The notes under the pieces are model-generated. The model was given only the letters and a program-made list of their open reading frames with translations, did no database searches and was not told the DNA's origin. 64,000 bases of DNA from Gammaproteobacteria bacterium (lineage in GTDB: Bacteria > Pseudomonadota > Gammaproteobacteria > Acidiferrobacterales > Sulfurifustaceae). Location of the stretch: assembly GCA_016199745.1 (NCBI GenBank), contig JACQFZ010000071.1:62001-126000 (forward strand), in the 5' to 3' direction. Each line of letters begins with the position of its first letter. The stretch's first letter is position 1. This document shows positions 25,364-35,165 of this stretch, piece after piece. The position numbers and the translations under genes were made by a program.

Positions 25364-26926
25364 ATGACTACTAAGATGCCGGCCTGGCGTGCTGTCTGGC
25401 TGGCACTGAAGAGCTGGCGCACCGCCGCCGTCAGCCTGCTGTCGTTTTCCTCCGGACTACCGCTTGGGCTCGTTTGGATCGCAATCCCGACTTGGCTCGC
25501 TGACCAGGGCGTCGATATCAAGATCATCGGCCTGTTCACGCTGGCGCAAGCGCCATGGAGCTTCAAGTTCTTGTGGTCGCCGCTAATGGATCGTTACGCA
25601 CTGCCGATCCCGCGTGTGGGTCGCAAGGTCGGCTGGGCACTGATCGCACAAATTTTATTGCTCGCACTTACGTTCGCCCTCGGCAATGTCGCTACCCATC
25701 CCGATGCCATCTGGATCATCGGCACGCTGACAATCAGCATCGCGCTGGCATCGGCAACACAAGACATCGCCGTCGACGCCTACACCGTCGAGGTACTGGA
25801 ACCGCACGAACAAAGCGTCGCCGTCGGCTTGCGGACGGCGCTCTATCGCACGGCGATGTACGTCGCCGGCGGTGTCGCCATTACGCTTGCCGGCATGTGG
25901 TCGTGGCCCATGGTATTTACGCTGCTGGCCCTGCTGTACGTGCCGATGCTGCTGGTGACCCTACTCGCACCGCGTCCCGCCGTCGATCAGCTACCGCCGC
26001 CAACCTCGTTACGTGCCGCCGTGTGGGAACCCTTCGTCGGTTTCCTCGCCAAAGCGCGCGCGCTCGAACTGCTCGCGTTCGTAGTCCTGTACAAGCTCGC
26101 CGATAATCTCGCCGGCGCACTGCTACGGCCGTTCTTAGTGCAGGTGGGTTTCGATCACGTCGACGTCGGCATCGCCACCGCCTCCATCGGTCTGGTCGCA
26201 ACGCTGTTCGGTACTTTTCTCGGCGGCATGCTGACGACGGCGATGGGTCTCGGTCACGCCCTATGGGCGTTCGGCGTGCTGCAGTTATTGTCGAACCTGG
26301 GCTACGTGTTGATCGCGATGGTCGGTGTCGACCGACCGCTCATGTATGCCGCCATGGGTTTCGAGAGTCTCACCAGCGGCATGGGCACCGGCGCTTTCGG
26401 CGTGCTGCTGCTACGCATGACCATGAAGCAATTCTCGGCAACGCAGTACGCGCTGTTCTCGAGCCTGTTCGCACTACCGCGCATTTTTGCCGGGCCGGTC
26501 ACCGGCGTGATGGTCGATGCCATGGGCTGGTTCGATTTCTTTTTGTTCACGATCGCTGTCGGCGTACCCGGCTTGATCATGCTGCATCGGTTTTCGCCGT
26601 TTGGCGTGCGCGAACCGAGACTCGAGGGATTGGCCGATATCGTGCCACGGCAGTACACCCGCGCCGACCTGCTAAAACGGGGACTCGTCAGCGGCATCAT
26701 CGGCTTCGCGGTCGCGATCGTCTCGGTGGCGGCACTACAAGCGGTGAAGCAACGTCAACTCGTCGGTGGTTTCAATCTGCTGCCGCCGCTGCAAGCCATG
26801 ACCACACCGAGCACCGTCACCGACTGGTTGACGCTGTTCGGAGCACTGCTCTTTAGCCTCACCATCGCCCTAGCCGCGGCGGCCACCGCCGCGGCACGCT
26901 CACAACGACCCGCGAAAAACGTTTAA
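25364..26926 (+). CDS. AmpG-like muropeptide permease (PAT family, MFS)
   Basis: 520 residues with about 12-14 hydrophobic segments. The N-terminal SFSSGLPLGLVW-AIPTWLADQGVD, the PWSFKFLWSPLMDRY segment and ATQDIAVDAYTVE are typical of AmpG, which brings anhydromuropeptides into the cytoplasm for recycling. An AAAGGA lies upstream of the ATG. The murU/amgK recycling genes elsewhere in the window fit with muropeptide salvage. Other PAT-family permeases share these motifs, so substrate specificity is not proven. Confidence 0.88.
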   Translation: MTTKMPAWRAVWLALKSWRTAAVSLLSFSSGLPLGLVWIAIPTWLADQGVDIKIIGLFTLAQAPWSFKFLWSPLMDRYALPIPRVGRKVGWALIAQILLLALTFALGNVATHPDAIWIIGTLTISIALASATQDIAVDAYTVEVLEPHEQSVAVGLRTALYRTAMYVAGGVAITLAGMWSWPMVFTLLALLYVPMLLVTLLAPRPAVDQLPPPTSLRAAVWEPFVGFLAKARALELLAFVVLYKLADNLAGALLRPFLVQVGFDHVDVGIATASIGLVATLFGTFLGGMLTTAMGLGHALWAFGVLQLLSNLGYVLIAMVGVDRPLMYAAMGFESLTSGMGTGAFGVLLLRMTMKQFSATQYALFSSLFALPRIFAGPVTGVMVDAMGWFDFFLFTIAVGVPGLIMLHRFSPFGVREPRLEGLADIVPRQYTRADLLKRGLVSGIIGFAVAIVSVAALQAVKQRQLVGGFNLLPPLQAMTTPSTVTDWLTLFGALLFSLTIALAAAATAAARSQRPAKNV

Positions 26927-27729
26927 GTTTTAGTCGCCAACATTTCCAACAACGCCATCTCGTCGTCGCTAAACCCCGCCTGCCGCCGCGCCGCCTCGGC
27001 GAACGGCGGCCGCAGTCGCGGCGCGTTGTACTCCACCAGCAAACGTCGAAACGTTTCGAGCGGGTCGAGCGCGCGCTGCTCGCATAAATAGTGGTACCAG
27101 CGATTGCCGATACGCACGTGACCGATCTCGTCGCGCTGGATGATTTCCAAAATCTCGACCGCGCGCCGATCACCGCACGATTTGAACTTGTTGATCAGTG
27201 TCGGCGATACATCTAACCCGCGTGCTTCGAGGACACGCGGCACCAGCGCCATACGTACCAGTGGATCGTGCGCCGTCTGCAACGCCATTTGCCACAAACC
27301 ATTGTGCGCACTGAAGTCGCCGTAGTCGAAACCGAGCGAACGTAGATGATCGCGCAACAACGTGAAGTGATACGCCTCCTCCGCCGCCACTTGTAGCCAA
27401 TCGCCATAATAAGCGCGTGGCAGGCCACGGAAGCGATAGATCGCATCGAGCGCGAGATTGATGGCGTTGAATTCGATATGGGCGATCGAATGAATCAGCG
27501 CTGCCCGACCTTCGAGGGTCGACACCTGTCGACGCTCGACGTCGCGCGGCGATACTAGCAACGGCCGTTCCGGCCGACCGGGTTGATCGACGACATCGAT
27601 CGCACTGTCACCGTCTTGATCGAGCTCGCCGGCATCCCACGCGCGCTTCAACGCCTGCATCGCGGCGCACTTGCTGGCACCATCCGCCTGCAGCAAGGCT
27701 TCACGAACCGGAAGAAAATTCATCGTCAT
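26923..27729 (-). CDS. DUF455 ferritin-like protein
   Basis: 268 residues. The helical core contains Glu/His pairs typical of a di-metal ferritin-like site: IAHIEFNAINLALD, AAEEAYHFTLLRDHL and QRDEIGHVRIGNRWY. The N-terminus shows PGRPERPLLVSPRDVERR. The family is widespread and of unknown function. The 3' end overlaps the convergent permease by four bases, and it starts two bases before the ABC permease stop, so it could be the last gene of the ABC operon. Confidence 0.87.
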   Translation of the reverse strand: MTMNFLPVREALLQADGASKCAAMQALKRAWDAGELDQDGDSAIDVVDQPGRPERPLLVSPRDVERRQVSTLEGRAALIHSIAHIEFNAINLALDAIYRFRGLPRAYYGDWLQVAAEEAYHFTLLRDHLRSLGFDYGDFSAHNGLWQMALQTAHDPLVRMALVPRVLEARGLDVSPTLINKFKSCGDRRAVEILEIIQRDEIGHVRIGNRWYHYLCEQRALDPLETFRRLLVEYNAPRLRPPFAEAARRQAGFSDDEMALLEMLATKT

Positions 27730-27730
27730 A

Positions 27731-30220
27731 TCAGAGCTCGCGCAACACCGTTAGTGGACTACGCTCGACGACGCGACGCGTGCCGACATAACCGGCGACG
27801 CCGATGAGCGCGCCGCCAAGCAACGGCGCCGCGATCCACACCGGCCACTTCACGCTGTACTCGAGTCCGAACGCGCGTGCATATAAAAAGTAAGCGCTGA
27901 TCTCGGTACCGATTGCCGCCAGCAAGCCGGCGAGCACGCCGAGCGCGGTGAACTCAGCAATGTGGCCGAGACGCAATTGCCGGCGGCTGGCGCCAAGCGT
28001 GCGCAGCAACGCACCTTCGTACAAACGCTCGTCGAGGCTGGTGGCGAGCGTCGCGTATAGCACGGCAAAGCCGGCAGCGAGCACGAACAGCAACACCAGC
28101 TCAATCGCCAGCGATGCTTGCCGAACGATACTGCGCACCTGATTCAGAAACTGATCGAGCTCCAATACCGTCACCGCCGGGAACGATCGCACGAGCGCGG
28201 CCAAGGCCGGCTTCTGCTTTTCCGGCAAATAGAAACTCGTCATATAAGTCGCCGGAAAATCATTGAGCACACCGGGAGCGAAAATCATAAAGAAATTGGG
28301 ATGGAACGAATCCCATTCGACCGTGCGCAAGCTGGTCACGCGGGCAGCGAGCGCGGAGCCGCCGATGACAAAGCTGAGCGTATCGCCGAGCTTAATACCG
28401 AGCCGCTCCGCCAACTTCGCTTCGACCGACACGCCGGCAACGTTGCCGTGCCACCACGCGCCGCTGATGAGGCGATTATCCGGCGGCACCGTCGCCGCCC
28501 ACGTTAAATTAAGATCGCGTTGCAACGCGTTATCGGTGCTCTCGTCTTTGCTAACCGCCTGCTGCACGATATTACCGTTGATCGAGGTCAGGCGACCACG
28601 CACTACCGGATACAACGCCTGCGTGCGAATCTGGTGTGTCGCCAAAAACTTTTCCACGCCGGTCACGTCGTCGGGCAAGATGTTGAACGCGAAGTGGTTC
28701 GGCGTTTGCGCCGGTAATTGCGCTTGCCAGGTCGACAACAAATCGGTGCGCACTAACGCGATCAGCGCCATCGCCATCAGCGTCAAACCGAACGCCAAAA
28801 TCTGGCCGACGCTGGCGCGCGTACGCCGCCAAAGATTGTTGAGGCCGAAACGCCAGGCGACACCGACATGTCGATGCCAGCGCCGACCAAAGCGCAGTAA
28901 TGCCCACGCCAGCGCACCGAGCACGATTACCGCCGCCGAGGCGCCGCCGAGCACACCCAGCGTCAACGTCCAATCGCCGGTGTAACGCCACATCAAGCCA
29001 ACGATAGCGACCGCGGCGGAACCGTACACTGCCCAAGCACTCGCCGGCAGCGGTATCAACTCACGCCGCAACACCCGCAGCGGCGGTACACGCTTCAACC
29101 GCAGCACCGGTGCGACCGCAAAGCCGGCAAGCGTAATGAGGCCCGTCGATAAACCGAGCAACAGCGGCGCCAAACCGGCACCAGGCAACTTCACCGGGAA
29201 CAAATCTTTGACAACGAAATAAATCGCTTCTTGCGCGACGAAGCCGAACGCACAACCGACCAAGCTCGCACCGACGCCGAGCACCAGCAACTGCGGCAAA
29301 TAAATCTGGGCGATGTCGCGCTGGCTACTGCCGAGACAACGCAACATCGCGCTCATGTCGTAGTGCCGTGCGCTGTAACGCCGCGCTGCCATGGCGATAG
29401 CGACACCGGCGAGCAACACCGCTAGCAAACTGGTGAGGCCGATGTAACGCTCGACGCGCTCGATGGCGCGGCCGATGGCGGCGCCGCTATCGAGCGGGTC
29501 ACGCACGCGCTGGCTCGGATCGAGTTGCGGCGTCAGCCATCGGCGATACGTATCGACGGCGATTTCGCCACCGGCCAATCCGATCGCGTAGGTCACGCGA
29601 CTGCCCGGCTGAATGACACCGGTGCGCGGCACGTCAGCGATGTTGATCAGCGCCCGCGGTGCGAACGCCAGAAAGTTACCGCCGCGTCCCGGCTCATCGG
29701 TGAGCAGGCGCGTGACGGTGAAGGTCGCCGAACCAATGTCGACACGATCGCCGACTGCCATTGCCAGCGCAGGCAGGAGTCGTGCTTCGACCCATACCGT
29801 ACCTACCGCCGGCGTATCGGCAGCAGCCGTATCCGATGCATACAACGCTGACGCAGTGCGCACTACACCCCGAACTGGATAACCGGCGCCGGCGGCGCGC
29901 ACGCCGGTCAGCTGCAAGCGTTCACCGCGCACGACAACACTGGAGAAGTCGACCGTTTCGGTTACAGCTAACCCGTTCGTTCGGGCTCGCTCGATCCATG
30001 TGCGCGCGATTGGCTCCGGTCCCTGCACCACAAGATCGGCACCGAGCAACTCGGCCGAGCGCCGCGTCATACCACGCTCGACGCGATCGTTGAAGAAACC
30101 GACAGCAGTGACGGCGCCGACGGCGATCGCCAGTGCAATCGCGAACAACCGCAGCTCACCGGCACGCCAGTCGCGCGCTAACAACCGCAGTGACAGCTTG
30201 AGATTACGCGCGAAACGCAT
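27731..30220 (-). CDS. ybbP: ABC transporter permease, YbbP/FtsX family
   Basis: 829 residues from an ATG one base past the ybbA stop; a frame of ten more codons lies within ybbA. Two FtsX-like permease modules with about ten membrane segments are seen, including LRLFAIALAIAVGAVTAVGFF at the N-terminus, a periplasmic MacB-like domain, and a last module ending VGYVGTRRVVERSPLTVLREL. It works with the YbbA ATPase in an exporter or lipid-related complex of unproven substrate. The tesA-ybbA-ybbP neighbourhood is the same as in E. coli. Confidence 0.92.
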   Translation of the reverse strand: MRFARNLKLSLRLLARDWRAGELRLFAIALAIAVGAVTAVGFFNDRVERGMTRRSAELLGADLVVQGPEPIARTWIERARTNGLAVTETVDFSSVVVRGERLQLTGVRAAGAGYPVRGVVRTASALYASDTAAADTPAVGTVWVEARLLPALAMAVGDRVDIGSATFTVTRLLTDEPGRGGNFLAFAPRALINIADVPRTGVIQPGSRVTYAIGLAGGEIAVDTYRRWLTPQLDPSQRVRDPLDSGAAIGRAIERVERYIGLTSLLAVLLAGVAIAMAARRYSARHYDMSAMLRCLGSSQRDIAQIYLPQLLVLGVGASLVGCAFGFVAQEAIYFVVKDLFPVKLPGAGLAPLLLGLSTGLITLAGFAVAPVLRLKRVPPLRVLRRELIPLPASAWAVYGSAAVAIVGLMWRYTGDWTLTLGVLGGASAAVIVLGALAWALLRFGRRWHRHVGVAWRFGLNNLWRRTRASVGQILAFGLTLMAMALIALVRTDLLSTWQAQLPAQTPNHFAFNILPDDVTGVEKFLATHQIRTQALYPVVRGRLTSINGNIVQQAVSKDESTDNALQRDLNLTWAATVPPDNRLISGAWWHGNVAGVSVEAKLAERLGIKLGDTLSFVIGGSALAARVTSLRTVEWDSFHPNFFMIFAPGVLNDFPATYMTSFYLPEKQKPALAALVRSFPAVTVLELDQFLNQVRSIVRQASLAIELVLLFVLAAGFAVLYATLATSLDERLYEGALLRTLGASRRQLRLGHIAEFTALGVLAGLLAAIGTEISAYFLYARAFGLEYSVKWPVWIAAPLLGGALIGVAGYVGTRRVVERSPLTVLREL

Positions 30221-30221
30221 G

Positions 30222-30908
30222 TCAGCCCGGCTCGACGATACGACCGGCATCGAGTTGAATGCGCCGATCGCAACGCGAAGCGATACCGTCGTCGTGCGTC
30301 ACCAATACCAGCGTGGTATTGCGCTCGTGGTTCAATGCAAACAACAACTCGATCACACGCGCACCGGTCACGCTGTCGAGGTTGCCGGTCGGCTCATCGG
30401 CGAACAACACCGTCGGCCGCGACGCGAAAGCGCGAGCGATGGCGACGCGCTGCTGCTCACCGCCGGATAACGCCCGTGGATAGTGCGTGAGCCGCGCCGC
30501 CAAACCGACGCGCGTTAACAGCTCGCGCGCTTGCGGCTCGGCATCGGCGTGCCCGGCCAGCTCGAGCGGTAACATTACGTTTTCGAGCGCGGTCAGCTCC
30601 GGTAATAATTGAAAACTTTGAAACACGAAACCGACGGCACCGGCGCGCACCTTGGCGCGCCCGTCTTCGTCGAGCTGGGTCAACGACGCACCGGCCAACA
30701 TCACCTCACCTTCCGTGGGCGTATCGAGACCGGCGAGCAATCCGAGCAGCGTCGATTTGCCCGAGCCGGAGACACCGACGACGGCGACGCTTTCGCCGGC
30801 CTTGATATCGAGATTCACGCCCGACAAGATGTCGAGCGGTCCTTCGGCGGTGACAACGCGTTTACTGAGGCGGGTGGTGGCGATGATGGTTTCGGTGGCA
30901 GATGGCAT
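30222..30908 (-). CDS. ybbA: ABC transporter ATP-binding protein YbbA
   Basis: 228 residues from the MPSATETII start, which aligns with E. coli YbbA; the frame continues 18 codons into tesA on the other strand. Walker [12 protein letters not shown]-loop [11 protein letters not shown], signature [15 protein letters not shown], Walker [13 protein letters not shown] and the switch His in VTHD are all present. It energises the YbbP permease. The start codon shares a CATG with the divergent tesA start, so the ybbA promoter must lie within tesA. Confidence 0.94.
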   Translation of the reverse strand: MPSATETIIATTRLSKRVVTAEGPLDILSGVNLDIKAGESVAVVGVSGSGKSTLLGLLAGLDTPTEGEVMLAGASLTQLDEDGRAKVRAGAVGFVFQSFQLLPELTALENVMLPLELAGHADAEPQARELLTRVGLAARLTHYPRALSGGEQQRVAIARAFASRPTVLFADEPTGNLDSVTGARVIELLFALNHERNTTLVLVTHDDGIASRCDRRIQLDAGRIVEPG

Positions 30909-31515
30909 GCGTAGATTCTTAGTCGTCATAGTGCTGCTCGGGTTCAGCGCGCTGCCGGCCACGGCGTTTGCGCGAACGATTCTCGTGCTCGGCGATAGCC
31001 TGAGCGCCGCTTACCAGATGGATGTACGCGCCGGCTGGGTCGCGCTACTTGAACAACGGCTCGCGCAACAGAAGCTCGATTACCAAATCGTCAATGCCAG
31101 CATCAGTGGCGATACCACCGCCAACGGCCTGGCGCGCTTGCCGCCATTGTTGAAGAAACATCATCCGGCGATCGTCGTCATCGAGCTCGGCGGCAACGAC
31201 GGCCTGCGCGGACTGCCGCTGGAGCAAATGAAACATAACATCCGCACCTTGGCCGCAAAAGCGAAGTCGGCCGGCGCCAAGGTTTTGCTGCTCGGCATTC
31301 GCCTGCCGCCCAACTATGGCAGTCGCTATACCGAAAGGTTTCAGCAGGTTTATAAAGAAGTGGCGGCCGAGCAGCGCGTGGCGCTGTTGCCGTTTATTCT
31401 CGATGGGGTTGGCGGCGATCGGGCGTTGATGCAGCAGGATGGAATTCATCCGAGCGCGGAAGCACAGCCGCGGGTGTTGGAGAATGTTTGGGGGGAGTTG
31501 AGGAAGTTGCTGTAG
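30907..31515 (+). CDS. tesA: TesA, periplasmic SGNH esterase / thioesterase I / lysophospholipase L1
   Basis: 202 residues. A signal peptide ([22 protein letters not shown]) precedes the SGNH blocks: block I ILVLGDSLSAAY with the nucleophile Ser, block II ISGDTTANG, block III ELGGNDGLRG and block V DGIHPSAEAQ with the catalytic Asp/His. The start was chosen to give this signal peptide; a frame open from 30652 is antisense ybbA. Divergent from ybbA as in E. coli. Confidence 0.95.
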   Translation: MRRFLVVIVLLGFSALPATAFARTILVLGDSLSAAYQMDVRAGWVALLEQRLAQQKLDYQIVNASISGDTTANGLARLPPLLKKHHPAIVVIELGGNDGLRGLPLEQMKHNIRTLAAKAKSAGAKVLLLGIRLPPNYGSRYTERFQQVYKEVAAEQRVALLPFILDGVGGDRALMQQDGIHPSAEAQPRVLENVWGELRKLL

Positions 31516-31520
31516 GGGAG

Positions 31521-31543
31521 GAATCGCCCCAACGGGGCGATTC
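31521..31543. terminator. bidirectional hairpin between tesA and xthA
   Basis: GAATCGCCCC and GGGGCGATTC form a perfect 10-bp stem with loop AAC between two convergent genes. It has no strong T-run on either side but is placed to end both transcripts. Confidence 0.65.
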
Positions 31544-31548
31544 AACTC

Positions 31549-32322
31549 CTACACCTCGTAATCGTAATCCACAATCAACGGTGCATGATCCGAAAAGCGC
31601 CGACGCTTGTAGATCGACTCATCGGTCGCCTTCGCCGCAATCCCCGGCGTCGCGATCTGATAGTCGATGCGCCAACCGACGTTCTTCGCCCACGCCTGAC
31701 CGCGATTCGACCACCAGGTGTACTGCTCGGGTTTGTCATTCAAGCGGCGAAACACATCGACATAGCTCAACTCATCGAACACTTTCGTCAACCACGCCCG
31801 CTCCTCCGGCAGGAACCCGGAGTTCTTCTGATTCGAGCGCCAATTCTTCAAGTCGATCTCTTTGTGGGCAATGTTCCAATCGCCGCAAATGATGTACTCA
31901 CGACCGCTGCCCGCGAGCTTTTTCATGAACGGATAAAACTCGTCCATGAAATGAAACTTCATCGCCTGCCGCGCCGGGCCGCTGGAGCCGGACGGCAGAT
32001 ACAGCGAGATCACGCTCAACTTGCCGAAGTCGACCTGTAAGTAACGGCCCTCGACGTCGAAGTCCGGCACGCCGATGCCGAGCTTCACGTTGTCCGGCTG
32101 CTTCTTGGTATAGATCGCGACGCCGGCATAACCCTTCTTCTCGGCGCAGTGAAAATAGCCGTAGTAATTCTTCGGCCCGAGCATCTGCTTGGTGCAATCC
32201 GCCTCCTGCGCGCGCACTTCCTGCAAGCAGACGACGTCCGCCTCTTGGCGACGCATCCAATCGAAAAAGCCTTTGCTGGCAGCGGAGCGGATGCCATTTA
32301 AATTGACGGTAATGACGCGCAT
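31549..32322 (-). CDS. xthA: exodeoxyribonuclease III
   Basis: AP endonuclease and 3'-5' exonuclease for base-excision repair. 257 residues with the EEP-family signatures [23 protein letters not shown] with the catalytic Glu, [25 protein letters not shown] and the C-terminal [10 protein letters not shown] and [11 protein letters not shown]. The divergent pyrE starts 47 bases away, as in several gammaproteobacteria. Confidence 0.95.
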   Translation of the reverse strand: MRVITVNLNGIRSAASKGFFDWMRRQEADVVCLQEVRAQEADCTKQMLGPKNYYGYFHCAEKKGYAGVAIYTKKQPDNVKLGIGVPDFDVEGRYLQVDFGKLSVISLYLPSGSSGPARQAMKFHFMDEFYPFMKKLAGSGREYIICGDWNIAHKEIDLKNWRSNQKNSGFLPEERAWLTKVFDELSYVDVFRRLNDKPEQYTWWSNRGQAWAKNVGWRIDYQIATPGIAAKATDESIYKRRRFSDHAPLIVDYDYEV

Positions 32323-32369
32323 GGGAGTCCTCGATGTGCCGGCGCATGATAGCCGGTAGAATGCGGCGC

Positions 32370-33029
32370 ATGAAATCCTATCAACGCGAATTTCTCGATA
32401 TCGCCCTCGCCTGCCAGGCGCTGCGCTTCGGTACGTTTACCCTGAAGTCCGGTCGCATCAGCCCGTACTTCTTTAACAGCGGGTTGTTCAACACCGGTGC
32501 GCGGCTGGCGGCACTCAGCCGGTTTTACGCCGCCGCGATCACCGACAGCGGCATCGCTATCGACCTGCTGTACGGGCCGGCCTACAAAGGTATCCCATTG
32601 GTAGCGGCGACCGCGACCGCGCTGGCGCAAGAATTTCAACGCGACCTGCCGTACGCGTTCAATCGCAAAGAGGCCAAGGATCACGGCGAGGGCGGCAACA
32701 TCGTCGGCAGCGCACTCGGCGGACGCGTGTTGATCGTCGACGATGTCATCTCGGCCGGTACATCGGTGCGCGAATCGATCGACATCATCAAACGCGCCGG
32801 TGCGACGCCGGTCGCGGTGGCGATTGCACTCGATCGACAGGAACGCGGTCAAGGGACGCTATCGGCGGTACAGGAAGTGGAACAGAACTTCGGCCTGCGG
32901 GTCATCCACATTGCCGATCTGACGACGCTGTTGGCGTATCTAAAAGGAAAATCGGGCGTCGACGACCACCTGGCGGCGGTGACAGCCTATCAACAGCAAT
33001 ACGGAACTACGACGACCGCCGCTCGTTGA
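32370..33029 (+). CDS. pyrE: orotate phosphoribosyltransferase
   Basis: Converts orotate to OMP using PRPP. 219 residues starting [13 protein letters not shown]; upstream in-frame ATGs are less likely. Seen: [40 protein letters not shown] and the PRPP loop [17 protein letters not shown]. The 3' end overlaps the convergent bactofilin gene by 23 bases. Confidence 0.95.
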   Translation: MKSYQREFLDIALACQALRFGTFTLKSGRISPYFFNSGLFNTGARLAALSRFYAAAITDSGIAIDLLYGPAYKGIPLVAATATALAQEFQRDLPYAFNRKEAKDHGEGGNIVGSALGGRVLIVDDVISAGTSVRESIDIIKRAGATPVAVAIALDRQERGQGTLSAVQEVEQNFGLRVIHIADLTTLLAYLKGKSGVDDHLAAVTAYQQQYGTTTTAAR

Positions 33030-33405
33030 AACGCACGAGCTGCGGCAACGGCCGCATATGAATTTCACCGTCGTACACTGCGCCTTCGGCCATGGCGATC
33101 ACCGGTGCCATGATATTGCCGCGAATTCGTGCGCTCGCTTTGAGCTCCAATTTCTCGCTGGCATTGACGTCGCCGATTACCTCGCCGGCGATAACGACGT
33201 GCTTGGCGTTGATGCTGCCATGCCAATGACTACTCGCACTTAACACCAAATGGCCGTCGGTCTCGCATATGCCATTTACCTGACCATGCACCAAGTAGTT
33301 GTCACCACCGGAAAAATTGCCGCGGTAAACGGCGCCCTCGCCGATCACGGTCGCGAATTCAATGTGATCGAGCGTGCGCCGTTGTCGACGACGGAAAAAT
33401 TGCAT
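33007..33405 (-). CDS. bactofilin-type polymer-forming cytoskeletal protein
   Basis: 132 residues dominated by short hydrophobic turns repeating every six or so residues ([52 protein letters not shown]), the right-handed beta-helix of bactofilins (DUF583). The basic N-terminus [11 protein letters not shown] may contact the membrane. Bactofilins scaffold cell-wall and polar machinery. The immediate neighbours give no partner, although pilus and dynamin genes are in the wider region. Confidence 0.87.
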   Translation of the reverse strand: MQFFRRRQRRTLDHIEFATVIGEGAVYRGNFSGGDNYLVHGQVNGICETDGHLVLSASSHWHGSINAKHVVIAGEVIGDVNASEKLELKASARIRGNIMAPVIAMAEGAVYDGEIHMRPLPQLVRFNERRSS

Positions 33406-33465
33406 CGTGCCTCCTAAACTAGTGCGCGTACCTTAAGCCCCAGGTTCGGATTCGCGCAACCCGCA

Positions 33466-34221
33466 TCAGATCCACAGCAGCTTCAGACCAACGAGCACCG
33501 TCAGACACTCGTAGGCACGCTTGATCCACTGGTTACCTTTGACGATCGCCCAATGCGCGCCGAGATAACCGCCAAGTAACGAGCCGGCGAGCAGTGCCGG
33601 CAGCCAGCTCCACTTGATCTCACCGAGTAGCCCGAGCGTTACCGCGCCGGCGCCATTCCAGAATAGACCGACCAGCACCAATGTGTGCGCTACCGCCCGC
33701 CGGTAGTCGAGACCGAACCAGCGGATCAACCAGATGGTGCAGAACAGTCCGGTACCGGAAGTTAGCGAACCGTTCAAAATACCGATGACGAACAGCACGA
33801 AACCGCCGAACCAATAACGCCGGCCCTCGCGGTTGGCCGGTAGGTGTTCGAGGCCGAGACGTTTGTTGAAAAAGGAATAAAGACCGAGACCGATCGTGAG
33901 TACGCCAAGGGCAATGCGCGCGCCGGTCTCCGGTACATCCAGGATGAAAGCGGCGCCGATAGCGACACCGGGCAGGCCGGCGGCGAGAATGTAGAGCGTC
34001 AGCCGGCGTTCGAGCGATTTCTCGCGTAAATGCCGCAGCGTCGCGCCGACGCCGAGAGCGACGCTGGCCACTTTGTGCGTTGCCAGCGCCACCGCGAACG
34101 GCAGCCCGAGAAAAATCAGCATCGGGAACTGAATTAGGCCGGCGCCACCGCCGGAAAACGCCGAAAAGACGTTGGCCGTCAACGAAATCGTTAATAGCAG
34201 GAGTTGGTCGGCAAGCTGCAC
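33466..34221 (-). CDS. TauE/SafE family permease (sulfite/organosulfonate exporter family)
   Basis: 251 residues with about eight hydrophobic segments and the two-fold TauE/SafE (DUF81) pattern: FSGGGAGLIQFPMLIFLG near the N-terminus and NGSLTSGTGLFCTIWLIRWFG in the second half. Family members export sulfite, sulfoacetate or related anions. ATP sulfurylase lies nearby, which makes a sulfur-related substrate attractive but unproven. Confidence 0.87.
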   Translation of the reverse strand: MQLADQLLLLTISLTANVFSAFSGGGAGLIQFPMLIFLGLPFAVALATHKVASVALGVGATLRHLREKSLERRLTLYILAAGLPGVAIGAAFILDVPETGARIALGVLTIGLGLYSFFNKRLGLEHLPANREGRRYWFGGFVLFVIGILNGSLTSGTGLFCTIWLIRWFGLDYRRAVAHTLVLVGLFWNGAGAVTLGLLGEIKWSWLPALLAGSLLGGYLGAHWAIVKGNQWIKRAYECLTVLVGLKLLWI

Positions 34222-34353
34222 GCGTCACGATGAGCTAAAGTTAAGGATCGGCGCGAATTATGCACTAACCATCGCCGCCATCGGTGATGGTTTGACAGAA
34301 CGGCGCCGCTGCCTATCTTTTGACTAACAAACCTAATAGCTATCGCTACTTAC

Positions 34354-35004
34354 ATGAAACGATCCCTCGTCTATCTCGCTGCCGGCATTGCCGCGTTGTC
34401 GGCTGTCGCCGCTCTCGGCGAAAGCACCAGCAGCGGTGGCAAAATTAAAAAATGCCAGGACGAAACCGGCAAATGGTACTACGGCGATACCGCCGCTGAA
34501 TCGTGTGCTAAGTCCAAAGTCACGATCCTGAACGATAAAGGCTTGAAGACGAAAGAAATTGCCGCGCCGCCGACGCTCGATGAGTTAAAAAAAGTCGAAG
34601 AACAGCACGCCGAGCAACAACAAGCCGCCGACCAGGTAAAAAAGGACGAGTTACTGTTGGCCACCTACTCGCATGAGGAAGACATTATTTATGTCCGCGA
34701 CCGGCGAATTGAACAGCTGGAAACCGCTATCCGCACTAGCGAGGAAACGCTGAACTCGCTGCGCGCTACCATGATACGGTTAGAAACGCAGGCAGCCAAT
34801 GAGAAAAAGGCCAACTCCGTGTCGGAACACACCACGCAGACGATGAATCGGACGCGCCAGCAGATAAACAATCACGAGGTACTGATTGCGCAGCATCGTA
34901 AGGAAGAGGAAGTGGTACGCCAGCGTACCGACGCCGAGCTTAAACGCTTCCGTGAGCTCAAGACCAAACCGGTGCTGTTGCAAGAACCTGCCAAAGCGCC
35001 GTAA
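34354..35004 (+). CDS. DUF4124-domain periplasmic protein with coiled coil
   Basis: 216 residues. A signal peptide (MKRSLVYLAAGIAALSAVAALG) is followed by a DUF4124-like motif (KIKKCQDETGKWYYGDTAAESC) with two Cys that may form a disulfide. A long Gln/Glu/Lys-rich helical region from about 75 to 200 (EEQHAEQQQAADQVKKDE, NRTRQQINNHEVLIAQH) should be a coiled coil. No enzymatic motif. Its function is unknown; it probably acts as a periplasmic structural or binding protein. Confidence 0.82.
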   Translation: MKRSLVYLAAGIAALSAVAALGESTSSGGKIKKCQDETGKWYYGDTAAESCAKSKVTILNDKGLKTKEIAAPPTLDELKKVEEQHAEQQQAADQVKKDELLLATYSHEEDIIYVRDRRIEQLETAIRTSEETLNSLRATMIRLETQAANEKKANSVSEHTTQTMNRTRQQINNHEVLIAQHRKEEEVVRQRTDAELKRFRELKTKPVLLQEPAKAP

Positions 35005-35165
35005 TCCGATACCAACGCTTCCTAGCGACCGTCATATCGTTATGTCGAAAAATTATGGAAGGCACGGCTGCGCGCCGGCCTCCGTGGTTTAGTATCTCCC
35101 GCTGACAATCTCTCCTGACGGCCGATCGGCCGCAGGCACCCAAGCAAGCATAAGGTAAACACACC

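Noticed and set aside
32298-32852. 184-codon minus-strand frame opposite pyrE
   Set aside because: Shadow frame; pyrE on the plus strand is complete.
35119-35132. Palindrome CGGCCGATCGGCCG upstream of sat as an operator
   Set aside because: GC-rich self-complementary words are expected by chance in this genome; no second copy or promoter relation supports it.
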